NCBI RefSeq assembly: GCF_030285925.1 | Contig: NZ_CP127251.1 | Coordinates: 558,001-622,000 of the forward strand | Length of the DNA: 64,000 nt | Origin: Devosia sp. YIM 151766 | Lineage (GTDB): Bacteria; Pseudomonadota; Alphaproteobacteria; Rhizobiales; Devosiaceae | Direction: 5' to 3' | Part shown: positions 36,505 to 45,700 of the stretch, one piece after another | How the letters are laid out: each line of letters starts with the position of its first letter | Position numbering within the stretch: position 1 is the first letter of the stretch | The notes under the pieces: model-generated | Told to the model about the DNA's origin: nothing | Seen by the model: only the letters and a program-made list of their open reading frames with translations | The model's database searches: none | Program-made: the position numbers and the translations under genes

Positions 36505-37844
36505 GCCAGTTCCTCCGTCAGGGCGGCGGCGAGGGCGGCGATGTCGCTATCACTGGTGAGTTCGGTGGCGGCGAGAATGATGAGGTTTTCGACTTCCGGA
36601 TCGTCGGGCAGCAGCCGGCTGGCGGGAACGCCGGCGAGAATGCCGCGCCTGGCCAGCCGTTCCACCAGGGCGGCGGCGAGCTGGGCGACCCTGATGGTCA
36701 TTTCGTTGAAGAAGGTCTTGTTGAGCACTTCGACGCCCGGAACGCCGGCCAGGGCATCGGCCAATCTGACGGCATTGGCGTGATTGAGGCGGGCGAGGCG
36801 GATGAAGCCGGCTTCGCCGAGCAGCGCCATGTGGATGGAGAAGGCCAGGGCGCAAAGCCCTGAATTCGTGCAGATATTGCTGGTCGCCTTCTCGCGGCGG
36901 ATATGCTGTTCGCGGGTGGACAGCGTCAAGACGAAGCCGCGATTGCCGTCGGCATCGACGGTCTCGCCGCAAAGGCGGCCCGGCATCTGGCGGATAAATT
37001 GCTTGCGGGTAGCCATGAGGCCGAGATAGGGGCCACCGAAATTCAGAGCATTGCCAATGGATTGGCCCTCGGCGACGACAATGTCGGCACCCAGCGCGCC
37101 CGGCGCTTCGAGCAGGCCAAGCGAGACGATCTCGGTGACGACGACGATCAGTAGCGCGCCCTGGGCGTGGGCGGCGTCGGCGGCGCCTTGCAGGTCGCGG
37201 AGATGGCCATAGAAATCAGGGGTCTGGATGACGATGGCGGCGGTGTCGCCGTCGATCTGCTCAAGAATATCGCCCTGTCCCTCCGGCGAGGGGGAGAGGC
37301 AGACGAGGTCCGGATCGTCCTTGAGATAGGCCTTCACCACGTCGCGGTAATGCGGGTGCAGTCCGCCGGACAGGACGATTTTACTCTTACGAGTCAAACG
37401 TCTAGCCATCAGAACGGCTTCAGCCGTACCGGTCGAGCCATCATAGAGGCTGGCATTGGCGACATCCATGCCGGTGATCTTGGCGACCTGGGTCTGGAAC
37501 TCGAACAGCATCTGCAACGTGCCCTGCGAGATTTCCGGCTGATAGGGCGTATAGGCGGTAAGCCATTCAGAACGCTGGATTAAATGGTCGACCGTCGCCG
37601 GGATGTGATGCCGATAGGCGCCGGCGCCGACAAAGAACGGGCCATCGCCCGCCGCGTGGTTGCGGCCGGCCAGGGAGCGCATATGCGCTTCCACCAGGAA
37701 TTCCGGGCTATGTGCCGGTAAATCAAGAGAAAAATTCTTGAGCGCGGCTTTGGGGACGGCGCTGAACAGCGCGTCGATATCGGATGCCCCGATGGTGCCG
37801 AGCATTTCGGCGCGCTCATGGGCGGAATGAGGAAGATAGCGCAT
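36501..37844 (-). CDS. gcvPA: Glycine dehydrogenase (decarboxylating) subunit 1
   Basis: The 447-residue N-terminal half of the split P-protein, starting MRYLPHSAHERAEMLGTIG as typical for GcvPA, with FVGAGAYRHHIPATVDHLIQ, YTPYQPEISQGTLQMLFEFQ and ANASLYDGSTGTAEAVLMA as conserved blocks. It forms the active heterodimer with GcvPB but lacks the PLP lysine. Its ATG shares bases with the gcvH stop and its stop overlaps the gcvPB start, so translation along the operon is coupled. Confidence 0.95.
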   Translation of the reverse strand: MRYLPHSAHERAEMLGTIGASDIDALFSAVPKAALKNFSLDLPAHSPEFLVEAHMRSLAGRNHAAGDGPFFVGAGAYRHHIPATVDHLIQRSEWLTAYTPYQPEISQGTLQMLFEFQTQVAKITGMDVANASLYDGSTGTAEAVLMARRLTRKSKIVLSGGLHPHYRDVVKAYLKDDPDLVCLSPSPEGQGDILEQIDGDTAAIVIQTPDFYGHLRDLQGAADAAHAQGALLIVVVTEIVSLGLLEAPGALGADIVVAEGQSIGNALNFGGPYLGLMATRKQFIRQMPGRLCGETVDADGNRGFVLTLSTREQHIRREKATSNICTNSGLCALAFSIHMALLGEAGFIRLARLNHANAVRLADALAGVPGVEVLNKTFFNEMTIRVAQLAAALVERLARRGILAGVPASRLLPDDPEVENLIILAATELTSDSDIAALAAALTEELA

Positions 37845-38209
37845 TACCTGGTCAGATCCGCATAGGCCGCGTCGTCGAGCAGGGTATCGAGCTCACCGGC
37901 ATCGGTGATCTTGATCTTGAAAATCCAGCCGCCATTCTCGGGCTCGGCGTTTAGCAAACCGGGCTCTTCGGTTAGCAGACAGTTAACCGCAACGACCTCA
38001 CCGGCCATTGGTGAATAGATTTCCGACGCAGCTTTTACCGATTCCACCACTGCGGCCTCGTCGCCCTTTTTGAGCACCTTGCCCATCTCGGGCAGTTCGA
38101 CGAAGACGATGTCGCCCAATTGCTCCTGGGCATGTGCGGTGATGCCGACAATGCCGGTGGAACCATCGACACGGATATATTCGTGGTCGGGGGTATATTT
38201 GGTCGTCAT
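37844..38209 (-). CDS. gcvH: Glycine cleavage system H protein
   Basis: The 121-residue lipoyl carrier that shuttles the aminomethyl group among P, T and L proteins. The lipoylated lysine is in VVESVKAASEIYSPMAGEVV near residue 60; the start TKYTPDHEYIRVDG fits the family. It lies nine bases after gcvT. The L protein (lpd) is not in this operon, as usual, because it is shared with other dehydrogenases. Confidence 0.97.
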   Translation of the reverse strand: MTTKYTPDHEYIRVDGSTGIVGITAHAQEQLGDIVFVELPEMGKVLKKGDEAAVVESVKAASEIYSPMAGEVVAVNCLLTEEPGLLNAEPENGGWIFKIKITDAGELDTLLDDAAYADLTR

Positions 38210-38218
38210 GGCGGGGCC

Positions 38219-39379
38219 TCAGGCTGGCTTGCGGAAATAGCGGTGGGGAACGAAGGGGGTGGCGGTGATTTCGGCCTGCTGGGCGCGGCCGCGGACCGAA
38301 ACCTGGAGCCTCGTGCCGATGGCGGTGGCAGCGGGCGGCACGAAGCCGAGGGCGATGGCCTTGCCGAGCGAGGGGGCGAAGCCGCCGCTGGTGACCACGC
38401 CGATGACCGAGCCCTCGGCATCGAGAATTTCGGCGCCTTCGCGGGCCGGCGCGCCTTCGACGATGAGGGCAACGCGCTTGCGGGTGAGCTGGCCGTCGCG
38501 CTCGGCGAGGATGCGCCGGGCGCCGGGGAAATCGGCTGCCTCGCGGCGGCGTCTGGAAACGGCGAAGCCGAGATTGGCCTCGATGGGCGAGACGCTGTCG
38601 TCCAGATCGTGGCCATAAAGCGGCAGGGCGGCTTCGAGGCGGAGGCTGTCGCGGGCGCCGAGGCCCGCCGGCCTGACGCGCGGATCGACCAGCAATTCAT
38701 CCCATAGCGCCACGGCCATGTGGCCGGGAACCAGGATTTCAAAACCGTCCTCGCCGGTATAGCCGGCGCGGGAAATGGTGACCGGCACGCCATTCCAGTC
38801 GAAGGTGCCGAATTGCATGAAGCCCAAGCGGGTGGCGTCGGGCAGGAGCGCGGCCATGACGGCGGCGGCTTCAGGACCTTGCAGGGCCAGCAGGCCGCCA
38901 TTGTCGGCGCGGTCCAGCCGGGCCCGGTCACCCGCCGCTTGGGCGATCAGGGCGAAGTCGCCCTCCTTGGTGCCGGCATTGACGACGATATAGAGCGTGC
39001 CGGGCCGCTCGGCCGGCCGGCCGACCATCAGGTCGTCGATGATGCCGCCCTTATCGTTGAGCAGCAGCGTGTAGCGGATCTGGCCGGGCTTGAGGCCGGC
39101 AATGTCGCCGCAGATCAGCGGTTCGATGATGGCGGCGATGGCGGCGTGATCGGCTTCGGCGTCGCCGCTGGGCCGGGCCAGGGTGAGGACGCTCGGGCCC
39201 ATATGGCTGACATCGAACAGGCTGGCCTGTTCCCGCGTCCATTTGTGCTCGGCCATGATGCCGCTGGGATATTGCACCGGCAGGGCATAGCCGGCAAACG
39301 GCACCATGCGGCCGCCGGCGGTGACATGGCGTTCATAGAGCGGGGTTTGTTTGAGGTCTGCGGAACTGGCTTCGGCCAT
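38219..39379 (-). CDS. gcvT: Aminomethyltransferase (glycine cleavage T protein)
   Basis: GcvT transfers the methylene group from H-protein to tetrahydrofolate, releasing ammonia. The 386-residue protein has TPLYERHVTAGGRMVPFAGYALPVQYP at its start, the catalytic-type Asp in LFDVSHMG near residue 55 and the folate-binding SRAGYTGEDGFEILVP near residue 200. I chose the ATG at 39379 by length and a GAGAG site. It is the first gene of the operon, about 60 bases after a tandem glycine riboswitch. Confidence 0.95.
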   Translation of the reverse strand: MAEASSADLKQTPLYERHVTAGGRMVPFAGYALPVQYPSGIMAEHKWTREQASLFDVSHMGPSVLTLARPSGDAEADHAAIAAIIEPLICGDIAGLKPGQIRYTLLLNDKGGIIDDLMVGRPAERPGTLYIVVNAGTKEGDFALIAQAAGDRARLDRADNGGLLALQGPEAAAVMAALLPDATRLGFMQFGTFDWNGVPVTISRAGYTGEDGFEILVPGHMAVALWDELLVDPRVRPAGLGARDSLRLEAALPLYGHDLDDSVSPIEANLGFAVSRRRREAADFPGARRILAERDGQLTRKRVALIVEGAPAREGAEILDAEGSVIGVVTSGGFAPSLGKAIALGFVPPAATAIGTRLQVSVRGRAQQAEITATPFVPHRYFRKPA

Positions 39380-39439
39380 GGACACTCTCTGGCTGGACGG
39401 CGACACGGCAAGGCTCCGCCTCGCGGCGGATATGCGTGC

Positions 39440-39607
39440 CCCCTCTGTCCTTGCCCTGAGAGATTTCCCGGCTGAGCGCCGGTTGCTCCTTCGGAGAAGC
39501 CGCTAGCGGCCTGCTTTCCAGAGTTACGACCCGATTGCGGTCCGTTTGCCTGAGAGTTTCCGGGGCGGTTGCTCCTTCGGCGCCGGCACAAGGCCGATCT
39601 CTCCCGC
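39440..39607 (-). promoter_or_regulatory. Tandem glycine riboswitch upstream of gcvT
   Basis: Read on the minus strand, two similar aptamers follow each other. Aptamer 1 (about 39607-39541) has GCGGGAGAGA, CCGAAGGAGCAA and GGAAACTCTCAGGCAAACGG; aptamer 2 (about 39523-39440) has CTCTGGAAAG, TCCGAAGGAGCAA and GGAAATCTCTCAGGGCAAGG. These repeated cores are the signature of the cooperative glycine riboswitch, which normally turns on gcv genes when glycine is plentiful. It sits directly before the glycine cleavage operon. The exact expression platform between 39440 and the start was not resolved. Confidence 0.93.
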
Positions 39608-39617
39608 AATCATCTTT

Positions 39618-39646
39618 ACCATGGTGGAGAATCCGGGGAGCGTCAA
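39618..39646 (-). promoter_or_regulatory. Putative promoter of the gcv operon
   Basis: On the minus strand TTGACG (39646-39641) and CATGGT (39623-39618) are separated by 17 bases. The -35 fits sigma-70 well, the -10 poorly. It is placed just before the riboswitch, as required, and downstream of the atpF terminator. Confidence 0.4.
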
Positions 39647-39667
39647 CGGGAGGACGTGGTCATCAAC

Positions 39668-39695
39668 GAAAAAGGCGGGCATTGCTGCCCGCCTT
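39668..39695 (-). terminator. Terminator of the ATP synthase F0 operon
   Basis: On the minus strand, AAGGCGGGC, a 6-base loop and GCCCGCC are followed directly by TTTTTCG: a classical intrinsic terminator about 25 bases after atpF. It separates the F0 operon from the gcv operon on the same strand. Confidence 0.88.
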
Positions 39696-39719
39696 GAATT
39701 CGATCGGACCGGATCGGCC

Positions 39720-40208
39720 TTAGTTCAGCCGGCCGCCGACATCGGCGATGGCGGCGTCGATGACCTTGCCGCCTTGCTTGCCCATCTCGTCCGACAGCAC
39801 GGTGCGGGCGGCCTCGATGGCGACGTCCGCGGAGCGGGCGCGCACTTCGGCGACGGCCTGGGCCTCGGCCTGGGCGATCTTGTCTTCCACCGACTTGGTG
39901 CGGCGGGTGACCAGATCGGCCAGCGAAGCCTGGGCTTCAATGGCCAGGCGTTCGGCCTCTTCCTTGGCCGCGGCGATGATGCCCTCGGCTTCCTGCTCGG
40001 CAGCGACGCGCTTCTGTTCGTATTCGACCAGCAGGGCGGCAGCCTCCTCGCGCAGGCGCTTGGCCTCGGCGATGTCGTCTTCGATCTGCTTGATCTTGCC
40101 GTCCAGCATCTTGGCGATGATGCCGGGGACGCCGATCACGATAGCCAGAACCACGAAGATGACGAGGCTCAGCATCGCAAAGAAGCTGTTATCCAACCAT
40201 TCGGGCAT
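39720..40208 (-). CDS. atpF: ATP synthase F0 subunit b
   Basis: The 162-residue b subunit forms part of the peripheral stalk joining F0 and F1. It has one N-terminal membrane helix (FFAMLSLVIFVVLAIVIGVPGIIAKML) followed by a long charged alpha-helical coiled coil rich in Ala, Glu, Lys and Arg. It is preceded by the b' gene after five bases and ends at a terminator. The F1 genes (atpHAGDC) are not in the window, as usual for alphaproteobacteria where F0 and F1 operons are separate. Confidence 0.92.
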   Translation of the reverse strand: MPEWLDNSFFAMLSLVIFVVLAIVIGVPGIIAKMLDGKIKQIEDDIAEAKRLREEAAALLVEYEQKRVAAEQEAEGIIAAAKEEAERLAIEAQASLADLVTRRTKSVEDKIAQAEAQAVAEVRARSADVAIEAARTVLSDEMGKQGGKVIDAAIADVGGRLN

Positions 40209-40213
40209 GGCGT

Positions 40214-40846
40214 TTACCCCTTAACCTTGGCCACGGCAGCGCGAACGCTGTCCGCAGGGACATCGCCGATGATCTGGCCGATTACGGCCTGGGCCGTTTC
40301 GGTGGCGATCTCGTCGACATGGGTGAGGGCTTCGGCCTTGGTCTGGGCGATGCGCGTTTCGGCGGCGCCGACCTTGGCGGACAGGTCGGCTTCCACCGCG
40401 CTTCGCTTCTGAGCCAGATCGGCCTGAATGGCCTCCCGGGTCTCGGCGGCGATGCCCTGGGCCTTGCCCCTGGCTTCCGCCAGCGCCTGTTCATAGGCGG
40501 CGATGGCAGCGTCGGTCTTCTGGCGGTCCGCATCGGCGGCCGCCAGATCGGCATCGATCAGGGCCTTGCGGTTTTCCAGAATGCCGCCGAGGCGGGGCAG
40601 GGCGAGCCTGCTCATCAGCAGATAGAGCGCGCCAAAGGTAATGGCGAGCCACAAAAGCTGGCTGGGAAAGGTCGCAGGATCGAAGGGCGGGAAGACGTCC
40701 GAATGGCTTTCGCCAGCATGCGCTTCGGTCGTGGCATGCGTATCTGCGGTCGGATCGGCGTGCTCGCCGCCTTCCACAGGCACGGCTTCGCCAGCGAGGT
40801 CTTCCGCCGGGATTTCCGCTTCTTGAGCGTAGGCTTGCGTTACCAT
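40214..40846 (-). CDS. atpG: ATP synthase F0 subunit b'
   Basis: The second stalk subunit, b', of 210 residues. An Ala/Glu-rich N-terminal stretch of about 60 residues (acidic, with many His, Asp and Glu) precedes the membrane helix PSQLLWLAITFGALYLLMSRLALP and a long coiled coil (ENRKALIDADLAAADADRQK onwards). The long N-terminal extension is common in Hyphomicrobiales. It is separated from atpE by a structured 199-base region, much longer than other gaps in the operon. Confidence 0.9.
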   Translation of the reverse strand: MVTQAYAQEAEIPAEDLAGEAVPVEGGEHADPTADTHATTEAHAGESHSDVFPPFDPATFPSQLLWLAITFGALYLLMSRLALPRLGGILENRKALIDADLAAADADRQKTDAAIAAYEQALAEARGKAQGIAAETREAIQADLAQKRSAVEADLSAKVGAAETRIAQTKAEALTHVDEIATETAQAVIGQIIGDVPADSVRAAVAKVKG

Positions 40847-40871
40847 CAGGTCGAAGTCCCGTTAGAGCTCA

Positions 40872-41025
40872 TTGTTTTCCGTGTCGAAAAACAAGGCAGC
40901 TCTCTCTGCTTGTTGAGGCAATTCCGGACACAAAACCGCTATGCACTTTTGTTGGAATTGCTTAGTCCGGTCATCCGGCCAGATGCCGGAGAAGGGAGCG
41001 CAGCCGAACCAAAGGCCCGGCTGCG
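40872..41025 (-). promoter_or_regulatory. Structured intergenic RNA region between atpE and the b' gene
   Basis: Three hairpins are visible in the 199-base gap. (1) 40999-41006/41018-41025, 8-base stem CGCAGCCG/CGGCTGCG just after atpE. (2) 40918-40925/40954-40961, stem GCAATTCC/GGAATTGC enclosing a second stem ACAAAA/TTTTGT (40930-40935/40947-40952). (3) 40872-40878/40888-40894, stem TTGTTTT/AAAACAA. None has an obvious long U-tract on the minus strand. They may protect the abundant atpE messenger or reduce read-through into the stalk genes. Confidence 0.5.
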
Positions 41026-41045
41026 GTAATCTCTTGCTGCCGCGA

Positions 41046-41273
41046 TCAGGCGACGAACAGCAGGATCAGGGCGACCAGGAACGAGAAGATGCCCAGAGCT
41101 TCGGTCACGGCGAAACCGAAGATCAGGTTACCGAACTGGCTCGGAGCAGCCGACGGGTTGCGCAGGGCACCCGACAGGAAGTTACCGAAGATGTTGGCCA
41201 CGCCCAGGGCGGCACCAGCCATACCGAAGGTGGCAATACCGGCACCGATGTACTTTGCGGCTTCAGCTTCCAT
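41046..41273 (-). CDS. atpE: ATP synthase F0 subunit c
   Basis: The 75-residue proteolipid whose ring turns during proton flow. It forms two membrane helices ([26 protein letters not shown] and [30 protein letters not shown]) joined by a short polar loop (NPSA). The essential proton-carrying carboxylate is the Glu in [10 protein letters not shown] near residue 59. The glycine-rich first helix is typical. Subunit c is needed in about ten copies, which fits the stem-loops directly downstream. Confidence 0.97.
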   Translation of the reverse strand: MEAEAAKYIGAGIATFGMAGAALGVANIFGNFLSGALRNPSAAPSQFGNLIFGFAVTEALGIFSFLVALILLFVA

Positions 41274-41331
41274 TTTTTAGTCCTTTCAAGCGACGTTGGG
41301 GTCCGGCGGGCCATCCGCCGAAATTGGTTGG

Positions 41332-42111
41332 TTAGTGGGACGGATGGATCGCGTCGTTGAGATACATGCAGGTCAGGACCGCGAAGACATAGGCCTGAAC
41401 TGAACCGACGAGAAACTCGAGGCCGGTGATGGCAACCGCCATGATCATCGGCAGGATGGCGGCGGCCCAGCCAATGGCACCCAGGCCGGCAATCATCATC
41501 ACGGCGAAGCCGGTGAACACCTTGAGGGTGATGTGGCCGGCAAGCACGTTGCCGAAAAGACGAACCGACAGGCTGATGGGGCGCGAGAGGAAGGAAATGA
41601 CCTCGATCGGCGTCACGATGGGGAGGATATAGCCCGGCACGCCGGCCGGCACGAACAGCTTGAGGAATTTCGGGCCGTTCTTGATGAAGCCATAGAGAAT
41701 GACGGTGAGGAACACCAGCATCGACAGCGCGAAGGTGACGATGATGTGGCTGGTGACGGTGAAGAAATACGGCACCATGCCGAACATGTTGGCGATGAAG
41801 ATGAAGGTGAAGAGGCTGAATACCAGCGGGAAGAACTTCATCCCTTCCTTGCCGGCCGAGCTGCGCACCATGCCGGCGACGAATTCATAGAGCAGTTCCG
41901 CCGTCAATTGCAGCCGGTTGGGCACCAGGCGCTTGCCGGACGTGGCCAGCAGCATGAAGGCGACGATCACCCCGACCGTCAGCACCATGAACAGGGCCGA
42001 ATTGGTGAAGGCGAAAGTGGTGCCGGAGCCCTCGGCGCCGTCGCCGCCCAAGGTGAAGAGCTTGGCGATGTCATAGATGACAAACTGGTGGATCGGGTCA
42101 GTACCGGCCAT
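41332..42111 (-). CDS. atpB: ATP synthase F0 subunit a
   Basis: The 259-residue stator subunit that forms the two proton half-channels. It is highly hydrophobic with five to six helices; the essential Arg is in [20 protein letters not shown] near residue 180, and the C-terminal helix has [23 protein letters not shown]. It lies eight bases after the AtpZ gene and 58 bases before atpE. Confidence 0.96.
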   Translation of the reverse strand: MAGTDPIHQFVIYDIAKLFTLGGDGAEGSGTTFAFTNSALFMVLTVGVIVAFMLLATSGKRLVPNRLQLTAELLYEFVAGMVRSSAGKEGMKFFPLVFSLFTFIFIANMFGMVPYFFTVTSHIIVTFALSMLVFLTVILYGFIKNGPKFLKLFVPAGVPGYILPIVTPIEVISFLSRPISLSVRLFGNVLAGHITLKVFTGFAVMMIAGLGAIGWAAAILPMIMAVAITGLEFLVGSVQAYVFAVLTCMYLNDAIHPSH

Positions 42112-42119
42112 GGAGCCCT

Positions 42120-42524
42120 CTAAGCGTCATCATTATCGTTCCGCTCTTCGTCTTCCGCGCCAGGTCCGAGATCGGAGCCCGGCGGGGCAGGCGATGCGGC
42201 ATTCATTTCCGCCACCACACGGATGACGTTCAGGATTCCAGCGGCGAAGCCCATCAGCAAGAGGATGAGCAAGCCCCAGGGGCTGGTTCCCAGGCCAAGG
42301 TCGATGAGATAGCCGATGCCGGCACCCACCAGAACCGCGGCGATGAATTCGGTGCCGATGCGCAGACCGCGCGCCAGACCGCTCATCTCCGGGGAAGCAT
42401 CGCGCGAGGCTCTGTCGTCCTCCCGGTCCCGCTCCCGCTTGGCGGAGGCGATGCGCGATGCCAGATCGTGCGTCACCCCGCGGACGTTTTCCGGTCGGCC
42501 ATGGTTGTCCGGCGGTATCGTCAT
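42120..42524 (-). CDS. AtpZ/AtpI family F0 assembly-associated protein
   Basis: A 134-residue first gene of the F0 operon. A hydrophilic N-terminus (about 60 residues, many Arg, Asp, Glu) precedes two membrane helices ([19 protein letters not shown] and [22 protein letters not shown]). AtpI/AtpZ proteins are not part of the enzyme; they are linked to c-ring assembly or Mg/Ca uptake. ATG 42524 has GGGAG seven bases upstream; a TTG at 42530 is the alternative. Confidence 0.87.
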   Translation of the reverse strand: MTIPPDNHGRPENVRGVTHDLASRIASAKRERDREDDRASRDASPEMSGLARGLRIGTEFIAAVLVGAGIGYLIDLGLGTSPWGLLILLLMGFAAGILNVIRVVAEMNAASPAPPGSDLGPGAEDEERNDNDDA

Positions 42525-42584
42525 CCGCAACTCCCTTGGCCGGCCATTTCCCGTGCTTTACGGGCGTCCTTCTAAGTCGCGCGC

Positions 42585-42613
42585 AACATAGTGGTGGCCC
42601 CAAAAGGTGTCAA
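42585..42613 (-). promoter_or_regulatory. Sigma-70 promoter of the F0 operon
   Basis: On the minus strand TTGACA (42613-42608) and TATGTT (42590-42585) are separated by exactly 17 bases. The -35 is a perfect consensus. The predicted start would lie near 42578, about 54 bases before the AtpZ ATG; the leader contains a small CCCGT/ACGGG hairpin. Confidence 0.7.
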
Positions 42614-42749
42614 GGCGACTAAGCGCGGTTTAAGCTATTGTTTTGAAATGCTTATTTGCATCATCGAGGGGGTGCGTCATGCTGTCCACACCGCGATGAT
42701 GGCGAAGTCATGGCCGGGCGGGGGGATTCTGGGCCGTCCGACAGCGGCA

Positions 42750-45700
42750 CTACACCGCTTCGAGGAAGGTTTCGGCGGTTTGCAGATCCACCGAGACCAG
42801 CTGGCTGACGCCGCGTTCGGCCATGGTGACACCGAACAGCCGGTCCATGCGGCTCATGGTGATCGGATTATGGGTGATGACCATGAAACGGGTATTGGTG
42901 CGCTGGCGCATGGAATCGAGCAGGTTGCAGAAGCGCTCGACATTGGCGTCGTCGAGCGGCGCGTCCACCTCGTCCAGCACGCAGATCGGCGCCGGATTGG
43001 TGAGAAACACCGCAAAGATCAGACTTATGGCGGTCAGCGCCTGTTCGCCGCCGGACAACAGGGTCATGGTCTGCGGCTTCTTGCCGGGCGGGCGGGCGAT
43101 GATTTCGAGCCCGGCTTCCAGCGGATCGTCGCTTTCGACGAAGCTGAGTTCCGCCGTGCCGCCGCCGAACAGCGTGGTGAACAGTTCCTGGAAATGCGCA
43201 TTGACCTGGCCGAAGGCTGCGTTGAGCCGGGCGCGGCCTTCGCGGTTGAGCGAGGCGATGGCGCTGCGCAGCTTGGCGATGGCCTCGATGATGTCGTCGC
43301 GGTCCCGCACCATATTGTCCAGCTTGTCCTGGACCTCTGCAGCTTCCTTTTCGGCCGAGAGGTTGACCCCGCCCAGCCGCTCGCGCTCGGCCTTGAGGCG
43401 GTCGAGCTTGTGCTCGGTGGCCTGTTCTTGCGGCAGCGCCTCCTCGGGGCGGATGCCGGAGGCTTCCAGGGTGCGGCTGGCGGGAATGCCCAGCGATTCC
43501 TCGATCTGCCGCTCGATCTGCTGGCGCTGGGCGATATTGCCTTTCAGCCGCTCCTCGATGCGGGTCAGCTCGATGCGGACCTTGTTGAGATCGTCGCCGG
43601 CGGCCTTGAGCGCCTTGTCGGCCTCGCGCCAGCCGGTCTGGGCCTGGCTGAGCCGGTCGCCGGCATTGCGGTGGTCGATGCGGGCGGTTTCGATCTGGTC
43701 TTCGAGCTGGGCCTTGCGGCCGGCGAAGCCTTCCGGCGCTGCGGCGAGGCCGGATAGCTGCGCCGCCACCTCGGCGCTGCGCTGGTCGAGCGTCGCGAGC
43801 TGGGTCCGCGCCCCATCGCTGCGGCGCTGCCAGGCGGCGCTGTCGCGGGCGAGCTGGTCGAGCCGGGCGCGGCGCATGCGGGCGGCCGATTCGACATTGC
43901 CCAGCGCCAGCCGGGCCTGATCGGCCTGGTCGCGCAGGGCGGCGAGCCGCTGCTGGCCGGCTGCGGCCCGGGCGGCGATTTCGGTTTCGTCGCCGGCCTC
44001 GGCCAGCGCCGTCTCGGCCTCGCTGCGCATGGCTTCGGCCTCATTGAGGCTGGCGGCGAGGCGGGTGCGGGCATCGTCGAGCGTGGAGCGGCGGGTGGCC
44101 AGATCGCCGATAGCCCGCTGGGCCTTGTCGAGTTCGGATTGCGCGGCGGCAATGGCATGCTGGGCCTGGCGCCAGTCCTCGCGCGTCGTCCGCTCGCCCT
44201 GGCGGGCCGCCTCGAGTGCGATAGCCAGCGCCTCGACATCGCGCTTCCAGGCATTGCGCTCGCCCTTGGCGCGGGCGATTTCCTCGTCCAGTTCGTTGAG
44301 ACGATTGCGCTGGGCCAGGCGCTGGGCGGCAGCGCTCGGCGCATCGGCGGCGGCGACGAACCCGTCCCAGCGCCACAGCGCCCCGTGCATGGTGACCAGC
44401 CGTTGGCCGGGCTTCAGCGCGCGCATCAGCCCCGGGCCGTCGACGGCATCGACCAGGCCGATCTGGTCGAGGCGGCGCTTGAGCAGCGGATTGCCGGTGA
44501 CGTGGCGGGAGAGCGGTTCGGCGCCCTGTGGCAAAGCGGGATCGTCATAGCCGTCCAGGGCGACGGACCAATGCATCGGCGCGCCGGCATCGGACGAGGC
44601 TTCGAGATCATCGCCGAGCGCGGCGCCGAGCGCGGTTTCGTAGCCGGGTGCGACGGTCAGTTCGTCCATGATAGCGGGCCAGAGGCCGGAACCATTATCG
44701 AGCATTCTGGCCAGCGTGGCGGCTTCGGCTTCGAGCCGCGCCACCAGCGCTTCGAGCTCGGCGAGGCGCGGCCGGGCCTGATCGAGGCTGGCCTGGGCGG
44801 CGCCGGCCCGTTCCTCGGCAAAAAGTGCGGCGCTTTCGGCGGAGGTGGCCTGGGCCTGGGCGGTGTCCAGCGCCGAGCGGCGCGCGGACAGGGTTTCGTC
44901 GGCGTCCAGCGCGGCGATCACCCGGGCCATGTCGGTTTCCACCTCGGCCAATTGCTGGGCGAGGCGGGCATGCCGGCTGCGCGCATCCTGAAGGTTGCGC
45001 TCGGCCTGCATCCGCCGGGCGCGCAATTGCGCCAGGGCATCGGCCGCCTCGCGGGTCGCCTCCTCCGCCTCGGCGACGGCGGCGCCGGCCTTCTCGGCGG
45101 CGAGGCGGGCATTGCTGAAATCGGCCTCCGCAGCGTCCTGCTCGGATTGCAGCCGCGCCGCCTCCTCGCCATAGGCCGCCAATGTGGTTTCGCTTTCGGC
45201 CACCAGCTCGCGCTCGCGCGACCCGTCGGCAGCGATCTGGCGCAACCGGTCTTCCAGTTCGGCCCGGCGCTGGCCCAGGCGGCGGGCTTCGTCGGCCAAT
45301 TGCTCGGCGAGTATGGTGTAGCGTTGCAGCACGGCGCCGGTGACGGCCTCGCGCTCGCGCAAGGGCGTCAGCGCCGCCTCCGCCGCTTCGGCGGCTTTTT
45401 GCGCGGCATGTTCGGCATGATTGGCGTCGGCGAGCTGGCGGATCAGCACCGCCTGCGCCGCCTCGTTCTCCTTTTCCGCCACGCGGGTGCCGACCCAGCG
45501 GATATGGAACAGCGTCGCCTCGGCGCGGCGGATGTCGCCCGACAGGCTGCGATAACGATTGGCCAGCCGCGCCTGGCGCTTGAGAGTTTCGAGCTGGCTC
45601 TCGACCTGCCCGATAATGTCGTCGACCCGCTCCAGATTGCCTTCGGCGGCGCGCAGGCGCAGCTCCGCCTCGTGGCGGCGGGAATGCAGCCCCGAAATGC

